Below are positions 10,001-16,213 of a stretch of 64,000 bases of DNA, one piece after another. The DNA lies in NCBI GenBank assembly GCA_963696875.1, contig CAVOLQ010000004.1, forward strand, positions 62,001-126,000, written 5' to 3'. Under the pieces are notes generated by a model that saw nothing but the letters and a program-made list of their open reading frames with translations, was not told the DNA's origin and ran no database searches. The position numbers were made by a program, and so were the translations under genes. Each line of letters begins with the position of its first letter. The first letter of the stretch is position 1. The DNA is from Albibacterium sp963696875. Lineage in GTDB: Bacteria; Bacteroidota; Bacteroidia; Sphingobacteriales; Sphingobacteriaceae.

Positions 10001-10502
10001 GACCTTGTGCATCTGTAGTTACACCTGTTTTCGTACCTTTTGCAAAGACGCTAACGCCTATGAGTGGTTCTCCCTGACTATTTACAACTGTTCCTCGGAT
10101 ATTAGCAGGAGGAAGATTCTCTTTTGAAAAAAAAGCAACTTTAGGCTTCGCCTTTACAACAATTGTATTATTAAGTATCTCATAAGTAAAAGGCTGATGA
10201 CTGAAAAATAAGTCAAGAGCATCAGTAAGCTCTACATTTTCCACATGAATATTAACGGGATTAGCATTTTTAACTATATGCCCATCATACAAAAAATTAT
10301 AGCCTGTTTGCTTCTTAATTGCCGAAAAAACCTTTTGAATGCTTGCGTTATTCTCGGAAAGAGATACCTTTTGCGCAAGACTTTTGGCCTTCACTTGAAA
10401 TATCGCTATAAAAACAAGGAAAACGATGATCTTCATGGCTAAAAGTGATGTTTTAGTAATAAAGGGAATTTTCCAAAATTGGAATAAAGTATAAAAATTC
10501 AT
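7068..10502 (-). CDS. SusC-type TonB-dependent receptor with N-terminal STN signalling domain
   Basis: This is an outer-membrane TonB-dependent transporter of 1144 residues. In order: signal anchor (1-45), STN domain (about 46-118), carboxypeptidase-regulatory-like domain (about 132-210, ending LVEDVGSLDEVVVIGYG), plug (TNKRDLTGSVSSVTASQIEN to VVIITTKRG) and a beta-barrel ending FTFGLNVSF. An STN domain with FecR and FecI directly upstream indicates surface signalling: substrate binding outside is passed to the anti-sigma factor. Residues 1-121 are almost identical to the SusC at 24096-27578 (substitutions at 33, 38, 42 and 101), while the rest differs fully. The STN module is therefore shared and the substrate module is not. 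It heads an operon with susD, uxuA, an RraA-like gene and a PQQ dehydrogenase. Confidence 0.95.
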   Translation of the reverse strand: MNFYTLFQFWKIPFITKTSLLAMKIIVFLVFIAIFQVKAKSLAQKVSLSENNASIQKVFSAIKKQTGYNFLYDGHIVKNANPVNIHVENVELTDALDLFFSHQPFTYEILNNTIVVKAKPKVAFFSKENLPPANIRGTVVNSQGEPLIGVSVFAKGTKTGVTTDAQGQFSLHIPDDNGTLVFSYIGFVTQEVAVGGRNTLQVSLVEDVGSLDEVVVIGYGTTNKRDLTGSVSSVTASQIENVPVTTIDQSLQGRSAGVQVTSSNASPGADISVKIRGVGSFGNTSPLYVVDGYPITGGLSGINPADIQSMDILKDASAAAIYGNRASNGVVIITTKRGSNIGGVRISFDANTSVQLQPERYSMMNAEQFITEARKVTQTDNYPSLKEWLDNDPSSFRNIDWQDAFYRTGLRQNYNIALRGGGEKVQSSFSLGYFDQKGVVHFSSFKRYNASLNLDYTPYNWFKVMTSVKYDNRNRDSRATSLQSFLFLIPTMTGRPGMDQIEENGIYGYYTLGQKATQSNQTNLFADLQQRITDNPNDNLLTTAAFEATILPGLKAKTNLGVNTRSNSSITFNPGNDRSLNAPLSNYSQNVATSAEWLWENTLSYRKQFGKHAIDVVGGLSAQENKYRTSGVSGNGSVSNDVLNASNGNLTTINSTTGYTEYWSLASQFGRVNYKYANKYILAGSIRRDGSSRFGPGKKWGVFPTASASWIVKEEGFLKEVDAISDLKVRASWGKAGNQDVPLFAYQGPYTPGPSANDNRGYVFGTTKTYNPGLVLNALPNSNLTWETNTQSNIGIDASFLNNRFSVTADYYKRVSSDFLLNVAVPAQTGFTTAQRNVGEMQNEGLELAVQYRNYDRPFKWSVGANGSTIKNRINSYAEGLTQMYNVDQLGFRNYGSNQWIQYALSKVGGTIGAFYGYKSNGIFQDKSEIDALNAAAVAKYGPGSYYIVSSTSPGDRNFVDLNKDGRITDDDRTIIGNPLPKFFGGINFDGEYKQFDFSVFLYASIGNDVLNYARRNLENFDAAAGVGLQNFGTDFYNNHWTPENRSTTYTRLVSYDQSGNNRVSDAYIEDGSYARLKNVQIGYTLPESVAKSIYTSRLRLYVSAQNLFTITSYSGLDPEVGNGVDQGNYPTSKSFTFGLNVSF

Positions 10503-10590
10503 ACCTTTGATTTTTAAGGTTAATAAAAAATAGTTTCGTTTCGAACTCGAATTTATTTCACATCTAGTGATCTATTAGCCAAAAGAACAT

Positions 10591-10613
10591 CGGGGGTGTT
10601 ACCAGCACTCCCG
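10591..10613 (-). other. hairpin in fecR-susC spacer, copy 1
   Basis: CGGGGGTG (10591-10598) pairs with CACTCCCG (10606-10613) around a 7-base loop, with one G-T pair. It lies 36 bases past the fecR stop and about 90 bases before the susC start, and is repeated at 27667-27689. A T-run follows it on the plus strand, whereas the local genes are on the minus strand, so it is not an obvious terminator for them. Transcript processing or attenuation between regulator and transporter genes is possible but unproven. Confidence 0.4.
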
Positions 10614-10649
10614 TATTTTTTTGATCATCGTTTATAATAACACCTTGAA

Positions 10650-11813
10650 TTACATAACGATTACCCTCCTTCCTTCTCTTTTAAAGTGAACTCCACCAGT
10701 TGCTTCCAATACTTCTAACAATTGAGAAATATTCTCAAACTTGGAAATATCCCCTCCAATTGTCTTCTTAGGAATTCCGTTTTTATATTCTATTTCAACA
10801 TCATACCATCGAGAGACAATGCGCATCACCGACTGGATATCTGCATTATTAAACACAAAACGTCCATTCTTCCATGCCATCACATCTTCTGCTTGTACAT
10901 CAATTACAGCCAACTTATTATTGGTCCCCAAAATTGCTTGTTGGTTAGGTTTAAGAATCGTAGTTTCAGCATCGTTTGCGTAGACCTTCACACTGCCTTC
11001 CAGCAAAGTAGTTCTGGTGCTTTCTTCATCGCTATAGGCGTTAACATTAAAATGAGTTCCTAGAACTTCGATTTTCTGGTGCGCCGATATCACAACAAAA
11101 GGCCTTTGCTTATCCGGAGTCACTTCGAAATAAGCTTCACCGGTAATTTCTACATACCGATCCATTGTAGAAAACCTACTCGGATAACTGATCGAAGATT
11201 CTGAATTGAGCCATACCTTTGTACCATCGGGTAAGACAACCTGATATTGGCCGCCTCGAGGCGTAGAAATTGTATTCAGCGACGTGAAGCCTACATCTGC
11301 CATATCCCCATCCGTAAGCTCACAGGTTAACTGCCCATCTGTAGTTTTTATAACTTTTATTCCCGGAGCCTCTGCTATTTGGCCAATACCGGCATCATCA
11401 AGATTAATTTCCCTCCCATCTGCCATTTTTAATAACGCCCTATTACCTCCTGGAGCAATGTCCTGCTGTACAATTTCTTGAACTGGGCTATTCTTTGCAG
11501 ATCTATTAGGGAGAAAAAAATAAAGCGAAACGATAGTGGCAAAAGTTAAAATAGCAGCGGACACTTTAAAAAACGCAGTATGCCATACATTCATAGTTCT
11601 CACACTGTGAGTACGATGAATGTCCATAAGCATATCTTGATAAATACTTTCCTTTAGTACAGTCTCTTTTTCAAAGGAAAAACTCGTAATGCTGTTATCT
11701 TCCCGGCTCATCCGATGGTAATATTCCTCCACAAGCATGCGTTCCGAAGTACTAGCGTCTCCTGCCAGGTATTTATCAATAAGCTTATGAAAGGTATATT
11801 TATCTTCGTCCAT
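10650..11813 (-). CDS. FecR-family anti-sigma factor, copy 1
   Basis: This is a 387-residue inner-membrane anti-sigma factor. It has a cytoplasmic N-terminal sigma-binding region (1-75), one transmembrane helix (about 80-101), a periplasmic FecR domain (STPRGGQYQVVLPDGTKVWL near 184-203, then EITGEAYFEV) and a C-terminal DUF4974-like domain ending GGVHFKREGRRVIVM that should contact the STN domain of SusC. It is 51 bp downstream of the sigma factor gene. The protein differs from the copy at 27726-28889 by a single Pro/Ser change (NGIPKK against NGISKK), but the DNA there carries a cluster of about 11 base changes within 80 bp. Confidence 0.95.
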   Translation of the reverse strand: MDEDKYTFHKLIDKYLAGDASTSERMLVEEYYHRMSREDNSITSFSFEKETVLKESIYQDMLMDIHRTHSVRTMNVWHTAFFKVSAAILTFATIVSLYFFLPNRSAKNSPVQEIVQQDIAPGGNRALLKMADGREINLDDAGIGQIAEAPGIKVIKTTDGQLTCELTDGDMADVGFTSLNTISTPRGGQYQVVLPDGTKVWLNSESSISYPSRFSTMDRYVEITGEAYFEVTPDKQRPFVVISAHQKIEVLGTHFNVNAYSDEESTRTTLLEGSVKVYANDAETTILKPNQQAILGTNNKLAVIDVQAEDVMAWKNGRFVFNNADIQSVMRIVSRWYDVEIEYKNGIPKKTIGGDISKFENISQLLEVLEATGGVHFKREGRRVIVM

Positions 11814-11864
11814 ATACTATTAAGTAGCAGAGATTAGACTGTACCCTACGGTAAAAAGATATTA

Positions 11865-12434
11865 TTAAAAAATAAAGAGGATAGCGAGGCAATAGCCGAT
11901 ATCTATATTTTGGCGAAGATATTTTAAAGATTTGGAAATACGTTTTTCAACGGTTTTAATAGAAATATTCAAGTGTACTGCTATTTGTTTATAGGTCATG
12001 TCGTCTTCACGACTTAAGAGGAAAGCTTCTCTGCAATCATCAGGTAAGGATTCTACCAACTCAAGAAGTATATTTTTTTGTTCTTTAAATAACAAAGGAT
12101 TATCGGCAATGATCTCAGTAGTTACCTTTCTTAACCGAATATAAAATTCGCTATCAGTACGTTCTTCCCGAATGAAATGTAAGACCTTAAAACGGATGGC
12201 TTGCTGCAAATATGCCTTCAAGTAAATAACCTCTACAGTCTCTCTTCGGTTCCATAGACTGATGAATATCTCCTGCACAGCATCTTTAGAGGCTTCTTCA
12301 TTACGCAAAATAAGGTAGGCTCGGTCAAAAAGCAACTTCCAATAACGGGAATAAATCTCAGAAAATGCCTCCTCTTTTCCCGTTTTCAAGATATCAAGCA
12401 ATTCCTTATCAGTACAACTAGTATAGTGCTTCAT
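11865..12434 (-). CDS. ECF sigma factor, FecI family, copy 1
   Basis: This is a 189-residue extracytoplasmic-function sigma factor. The region 2 sequence is AYLILRNEEASKDAVQEIF, with a preceding YSRYWKLLFDRA helix. Region 4 is LPDDCREAFLLSREDDMTYK followed by the helix-turn-helix QIAVHLNISIKTVEKRISKS. It is followed by fecR and by an STN-type SusC, the usual order for Bacteroidota surface-signalling loci. The protein is identical over its full length to that at 28941-29510, so both copies should recognise the same promoters and could bind either FecR. Confidence 0.95.
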   Translation of the reverse strand: MKHYTSCTDKELLDILKTGKEEAFSEIYSRYWKLLFDRAYLILRNEEASKDAVQEIFISLWNRRETVEVIYLKAYLQQAIRFKVLHFIREERTDSEFYIRLRKVTTEIIADNPLLFKEQKNILLELVESLPDDCREAFLLSREDDMTYKQIAVHLNISIKTVEKRISKSLKYLRQNIDIGYCLAILFIF

Positions 12435-12664
12435 ATTAATCGAGTAAAAAATTTACTTCCTGTACAAGCTTCAGCTGTTACCTAAATGATATTGTTTCGT
12501 TATATCAATTGAAGACGGAGAATCATTTCAAAATCTGATCAAAGAGGCTTCAATTAGAAGAGTGTAGTCGTTTTATCAAATAGTAAAATTAGGCGTTGTG
12601 AATGCATTGTGTAACATTCCTTAAACATACAAAAAAAATATCAAAACAAAACAAATAGCAACAA

Positions 12665-12703
12665 AAAAAGGAGCCCTAAGATTGATCTTACAGACTCCTT
12701 TTT
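12665..12703 (-). terminator. intrinsic terminator upstream of fecI, copy 1
   Basis: AAAAAGGAG (12665-12673) pairs with CTCCTTTTT (12695-12703), with an inner TAAGAT/ATCTTA stem. On the minus strand it ends in a run of seven T. In the second copy (29741-29779) it follows the selA-like gene at 29843. Here it follows only the relic of that gene. The 345-bp gap 12435-12779 otherwise holds the fecI leader; no clear Bacteroidota promoter could be assigned. Confidence 0.75.
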
Positions 12704-12766
12704 AACATACTTACTCCGATTATTAAAATAAACAGTTTAAATTACTGATATACTAACTAAAAATGT

Positions 12767-13070
12767 TTAAGCCGAAGCCTTAATCAGCTCCTCTCTGATT
12801 CTCTTGGCCACAATTTTGTCCTGCCATGGCAACATCATCCAGGGGGAACGAATATTGTATGTCGAGATAGTTAATAACACCTAAAAAAAGTAATGTGACG
12901 ATGATCCATCGGTAATTCTTGATCTTTCCCTTGACCATAGCTATAAGTTCTCTGCTATTTTGTCTACGTATTCTTAAAAGTGCCTGCCTAGACCCTTCCA
13001 ATCCTCATCCTCAATAAGCTATTTATCGAACAGCTGACCACCAATCCCTAAACCATCTGAACCCATTTTT
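12767..13070 (-). pseudogene. composite deletion scar: selA-like 3' end, MFS 5' end and KDPG-type aldolase 3' end
   Basis: Three fragments of the block at 29843-33106 are joined here. Bases 12767-12847 are the last 27 codons of the SelA-like enzyme (ends REELIKASA). Bases 12860-12938 are the first codons of the MFS transporter (KGKIKNYRWIIVTLLFLG, one codon shorter than the intact gene). Bases 12941-13070 are the last roughly 40 codons of the aldolase, with base changes and loss of frame. About 2.4 kb between the first two fragments is missing, with an unmatched 12-base stretch at the joint. A 73-codon open frame across the scar (12780-13001) is a by-product, not a gene. Confidence 0.88.
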
Positions 13071-13109
13071 TAAAAATTTACCTCTTTATCCCAATTAGAT
13101 ACTTATTGC

Positions 13110-13144
13110 AAAAGGGGCCGATCATTTGTCAATGACTCGGCTCC
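13110..13144 (-). terminator. intrinsic terminator after the ManD-like gene
   Basis: GGGGCCGA (13114-13121) pairs with TCGGCTCC (13137-13144) with one mismatch around a 15-base loop, followed on the minus strand by TTTT. It lies 21 bases past the stop of the dehydratase gene at 13165. Confidence 0.7.
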
Positions 13145-13164
13145 TTAAATTCACTCTAATTCCA

Positions 13165-14529
13165 CTAAGGGGTTATAATTGTTCCGTCACTTTTTCTAAC
13201 CTGCCAATTGCCCGGATTGAAATGAGCAGGATATCTGGCCGCAGCCTTTTCATCGATGTCTACACCCAGACCGGGGGCTTCATTGACATACATATAACCG
13301 TTTTTAATCGTCGGACTTCCGGGAAAAACCTCCAACATCTTGTCATTAAAATTTACCGATTCTTGAGTACCAAAGTTTCTCACAACAAGATCCATATGTG
13401 CATGAGCTGAATGCCCTACAGGCGAAACATCTGGTGGTCCATGCCAAGCGGTTTTTATGTTGAACCATTCACCAAGCTTGGCAATTTTCATTGCCGGAGT
13501 TATTCCTCCTATTTGGGAGACGTGCACACGTATATAATCAAACATTTGTTCAACCATGGGTTGAACAAATTCTTCAGGATTATTAAAAAGTTCGCCCATG
13601 GCAATAGGAACAGTTGTGCTCGCCCTTAGTTGTTTGAACCAAGAATTATTTCGTGGCGAGAATGGGTCTTCAATAAAGAAAGGACGATATTCCTCCAGTT
13701 TCTTTATCATATTTATTGCATCCATCGGCTCGACTCTCTCATGAATATCATGCAACAATTCCACATCATCACCACATTGTTTGCGAACGGCTTCAAATAA
13801 TTTGGGAACGGAATTTAAATAAACCCGTTGATCCATATAAGCATCGCGCTCTTGACCAAAACCCTGCTCTCTAAAAGCTGGTTTTTGTGCTAGATTCAGA
13901 GCCCCATATCCCCCCTGCTGAATACGAATATGTCTGAATCCTGTACCCATAATTCTTTGCACATCATCTGCCACTTCTTCTGGTGTACGCCCATTTGCAT
14001 GCGCATAACATTCAACTGCAAATCTTGATTTCCCACCGAGTAGCTGGTAAACTGGCATATTAGCCCTTTTCCCTTTGATATCCCAAAGTGCTTGGTCCAA
14101 ACCGCTTAAAGCATTGTTTAAAACTGGCCCATTACGCCAATAGGAACTAACATAGGCAGCGTGCCAAATGTCCTCAATCTGATCAACGTCTCTACCTATG
14201 CAGAACTCATTTAGGTATTCATTAACTGCTGTCACAACAGTAGCTGCTCTTTGTGTGAAAGTTGCACAACCTAAACCGTATAGTCCAGGTTCTGTTGTTT
14301 CAACCTTAACCACAACCAAGTTTGGCCCTTGGGGGGCGGTAGCAATGGCTCTTACACTTTTAATTTTTACAGGTGCCATTCCCTTAGCATAAGCGGAAGT
14401 GGTTCGATCTTGGGCTAATCCTTTGGAACTGTTCGCAAATATCCCCAGCAAACCTGCTGTAGTTCCCAAACCTAAAACCTTCATCGTCTCACGCCGACTC
14501 ATGCCGTTATTAATTTCTGGTTTTTTCAT
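13165..14529 (-). CDS. ManD/RspA-like mannonate/gluconate dehydratase of the enolase superfamily, Tat-exported
   Basis: This is an enolase-superfamily acid-sugar dehydratase of the ManD type, making 2-keto-3-deoxygluconate from D-mannonate and, in some members, D-gluconate. From the chosen start (454 residues) the ligands and catalytic residues are spaced as in ManD: Asp261 and His263 (HDIHERVEP), Glu287 (FFIEDP), Glu313 (AMGELFNN), His363 (AWHGPPDVSPVG) and Glu390 (FGTQESVNF). The N-terminus is a twin-arginine signal (SRRETMKVLGLGTTAGLLG). An in-frame ATG at 14562 would add 11 Asn-rich residues. The ATG at 14529 is preferred because it starts MKKPEINNGMSRRE directly after an AT-rich leader. 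It is the last gene before a terminator. With uxuA it gives two unrelated mannonate-type dehydratases in one window. Confidence 0.88.
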   Translation of the reverse strand: MKKPEINNGMSRRETMKVLGLGTTAGLLGIFANSSKGLAQDRTTSAYAKGMAPVKIKSVRAIATAPQGPNLVVVKVETTEPGLYGLGCATFTQRAATVVTAVNEYLNEFCIGRDVDQIEDIWHAAYVSSYWRNGPVLNNALSGLDQALWDIKGKRANMPVYQLLGGKSRFAVECYAHANGRTPEEVADDVQRIMGTGFRHIRIQQGGYGALNLAQKPAFREQGFGQERDAYMDQRVYLNSVPKLFEAVRKQCGDDVELLHDIHERVEPMDAINMIKKLEEYRPFFIEDPFSPRNNSWFKQLRASTTVPIAMGELFNNPEEFVQPMVEQMFDYIRVHVSQIGGITPAMKIAKLGEWFNIKTAWHGPPDVSPVGHSAHAHMDLVVRNFGTQESVNFNDKMLEVFPGSPTIKNGYMYVNEAPGLGVDIDEKAAARYPAHFNPGNWQVRKSDGTIITP

Positions 14530-14593
14530 AAAATTTAGATTATTATTATATAATTCATTCATAAAATAAACTCACTTGACACCTTTTTAATAT

Positions 14594-14728
14594 TCACAAT
14601 GCTGTAAACCAAGTGAATTTCTTAATCAGGAAGAGCAAAAGCGCAACAAAAAAGATTAAGAAAAAAGATAAGCAATACAGTACTGTTTGACGCTTTTTTT
14701 TCTTAATTTTATTAATCTTTACTATCAT
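14594..14728 (-). CDS. small single-span membrane protein candidate (44 residues)
   Basis: An ATG at 14728, five bases after the susD stop, opens a 44-codon frame. It encodes a Lys/Arg-rich start (MIVKINKIKKKKRQ), a hydrophobic stretch (TVLYCLSFFLIFFVALLLFL) and a short tail IKKFTWFTAL. That is the layout of a small inner-membrane protein with its N-terminus inside. The same frame extends upstream inside susD, but that part is only an overlap. No function is known. It could be a chance frame, but its position and composition make it worth listing. If not coding, the stretch 14563-14732 holds nothing else recognisable. Confidence 0.4.
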   Translation of the reverse strand: MIVKINKIKKKKRQTVLYCLSFFLIFFVALLLFLIKKFTWFTAL

Positions 14729-14732
14729 TATA

Positions 14733-16199
14733 CTATTTAAGGTTTGGATTAACCGAAGTTTCAGAAAATGGTAATGGGAAAGTGTACGATTTCTCTGTAA
14801 TTGCACCAATTGGTTGCAAATCATTTGGATCTTTATTGGCATTTGCTTGTTGTACCAATTCAAGACGCACCAAATCGAACCATCTAGTTCTTTCAGCCGC
14901 AAATTCCCATGCTCTTTCTTGAACTACAGCTGCTGCAAAAGCAGGTCCTGATAAACCAGACAAAGGACTTAAGCCAGCTCTTGTTCTAATAGCATTGATG
15001 GCATCGTAAGCCGCTTGATTCGGAGTTCCAGTTGCACGAGCTTGAGCTTCTGCATAAATAGTCAATACATGAGCATATCTCAACATTGATTCTGGAACTT
15101 GAGAGGAATTAGCGCGAACATCTCCTTTGATATAATATTTTTTATAATATGGATGTGCTGTCTGACTAACTTGCCAAGGAGTCTTAGTTCCATTAGTTGC
15201 TATAAATTCAGTACGGAATGTTGCATCTTTACGAGGCCCTTCTGGAAAGTCTCTAAAGAATTTCAACTCTGAGAAAAAGTCATCCCATCCGTTTTCTTCT
15301 CCCGGCATTGCTGAAAACCCGTAGTTTTGATTTGCGGATGAACCCACACCTAAGAAAGTAGAAATTTGGTGAACGGCTTCTTTGGTACCATTTTTTGCTG
15401 GGTCATTCTCCCATAGTTCAGTATAAGTAGGAACTAAATCAAAGCCATAAACGCTTTTACCATCGATAACCTCTTTTGCTTTGGTTGCAGCCAGAGCATA
15501 ATTATCAGTTAACTTTAAAGGCCAACCCGCCATTGTCATATAAACATCAGCCAAATATGCTTTAATCGTTCCTTTATTAGGTCTACCTGGATTACGTTTG
15601 GTATTTGGAACCAGTTTCTCAGCCTCTAATAAATCTGATACTATTAAAGAATACACATCTTTTACCGGACTTTTCGTCATACTAAGCATTTCTTCTTTAA
15701 AGTCAGCATCAAGAATTAAAGGAACACTTCCATATAATCTTGTTAACCAATAATAAGAAAGAGCTCTAACAAAGTGGGCTTCTCCTACTATTATATCGAT
15801 AACAGCAGCATCTCCCTTGGTATTTTGAAAGTTGTTAAGAACGTTATTTGCTCCCTGAATGGCTTTATAACATCCACTATATAAGGCTTGGGTCCTCTGA
15901 TTTGTTGCGGGCACGTTGAATTGATCGAATTCACGAAAATCTGCTTTATTACTTGCTTTATGAGTGGTTACATCATCCCCCCCCATGGTAGCGGCTATTG
16001 CAGTTGCATGTATAAAACCAGTTCCCCAGGCTGTAGCCCATCCTTTATAAGCACCCGAAAGTGCTGCCTCTAAACCTACTTGTGTCTCTAAGGTCTTTAC
16101 TCCTAATAAGGCTCCCTGAGTTTCTTCATCAAGGTATTTTTTACATCCTGTAAATGTAGTGAAGGCAGTAAGAAGCACTAAAATAAATATCTTTTTCAT
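14733..16199 (-). CDS. SusD/RagB-family outer-membrane lipoprotein
   Basis: This is a 488-residue surface nutrient-binding lipoprotein, partner of the SusC at 16214-19285 (14-bp gap). The lipoprotein signal ends at Cys19 (TTFTGC). SusD features are EAHFVRALSYYWLTRLYGSV (about 147-166) and, near the C-terminus, RAWEFAAERTRWFDLVRLE and a PLPFSETSVNPNLK end. This second pair has no FecI/FecR of its own directly upstream; it sits between two sugar-acid dehydratase genes. The ligand is unknown. Confidence 0.93.
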   Translation of the reverse strand: MKKIFILVLLTAFTTFTGCKKYLDEETQGALLGVKTLETQVGLEAALSGAYKGWATAWGTGFIHATAIAATMGGDDVTTHKASNKADFREFDQFNVPATNQRTQALYSGCYKAIQGANNVLNNFQNTKGDAAVIDIIVGEAHFVRALSYYWLTRLYGSVPLILDADFKEEMLSMTKSPVKDVYSLIVSDLLEAEKLVPNTKRNPGRPNKGTIKAYLADVYMTMAGWPLKLTDNYALAATKAKEVIDGKSVYGFDLVPTYTELWENDPAKNGTKEAVHQISTFLGVGSSANQNYGFSAMPGEENGWDDFFSELKFFRDFPEGPRKDATFRTEFIATNGTKTPWQVSQTAHPYYKKYYIKGDVRANSSQVPESMLRYAHVLTIYAEAQARATGTPNQAAYDAINAIRTRAGLSPLSGLSGPAFAAAVVQERAWEFAAERTRWFDLVRLELVQQANANKDPNDLQPIGAITEKSYTFPLPFSETSVNPNLK

Positions 16200-16213
16200 A
16201 ATTCTAATCTAAA

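Larger units (their letters stand above)
10141..12847. repeat. 2.7-kb direct repeat, copy 1 (STN of SusC, fecR, fecI, terminator, selA-like 3' end)
   Basis: This stretch matches 27217-29923 at a constant offset of 17,076 bases with no indel seen. It runs from codon 121 of susC through fecR and fecI and the intergenic terminator into the last 27 codons of a selA-like gene. Differences are few: scattered changes in the STN part, a dense cluster at 10737-10815, and single changes elsewhere. The boundary at 10141 is abrupt, at the STN/carboxypeptidase-like domain junction. At 12847 the match ends at a deletion scar. Confidence 0.95.

Noticed and set aside
10591..10622. Plus-strand terminator between fecR and susC
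   Set aside because: The hairpin is followed by a T-run only on the plus strand, where no gene ends; it is kept as a hairpin of unknown role instead.
12780..13001. 73-codon minus-strand frame starting MEGSRQALLRI
   Set aside because: It crosses the deletion scar and fuses out-of-frame aldolase sequence, an MFS start and out-of-frame SelA-like sequence. It is a by-product of rearrangement.
14594..14902. 102-codon minus-strand frame
   Set aside because: Its first 58 codons overlap susD in another frame; only the last 44 codons, starting at 14728, are a plausible small gene.
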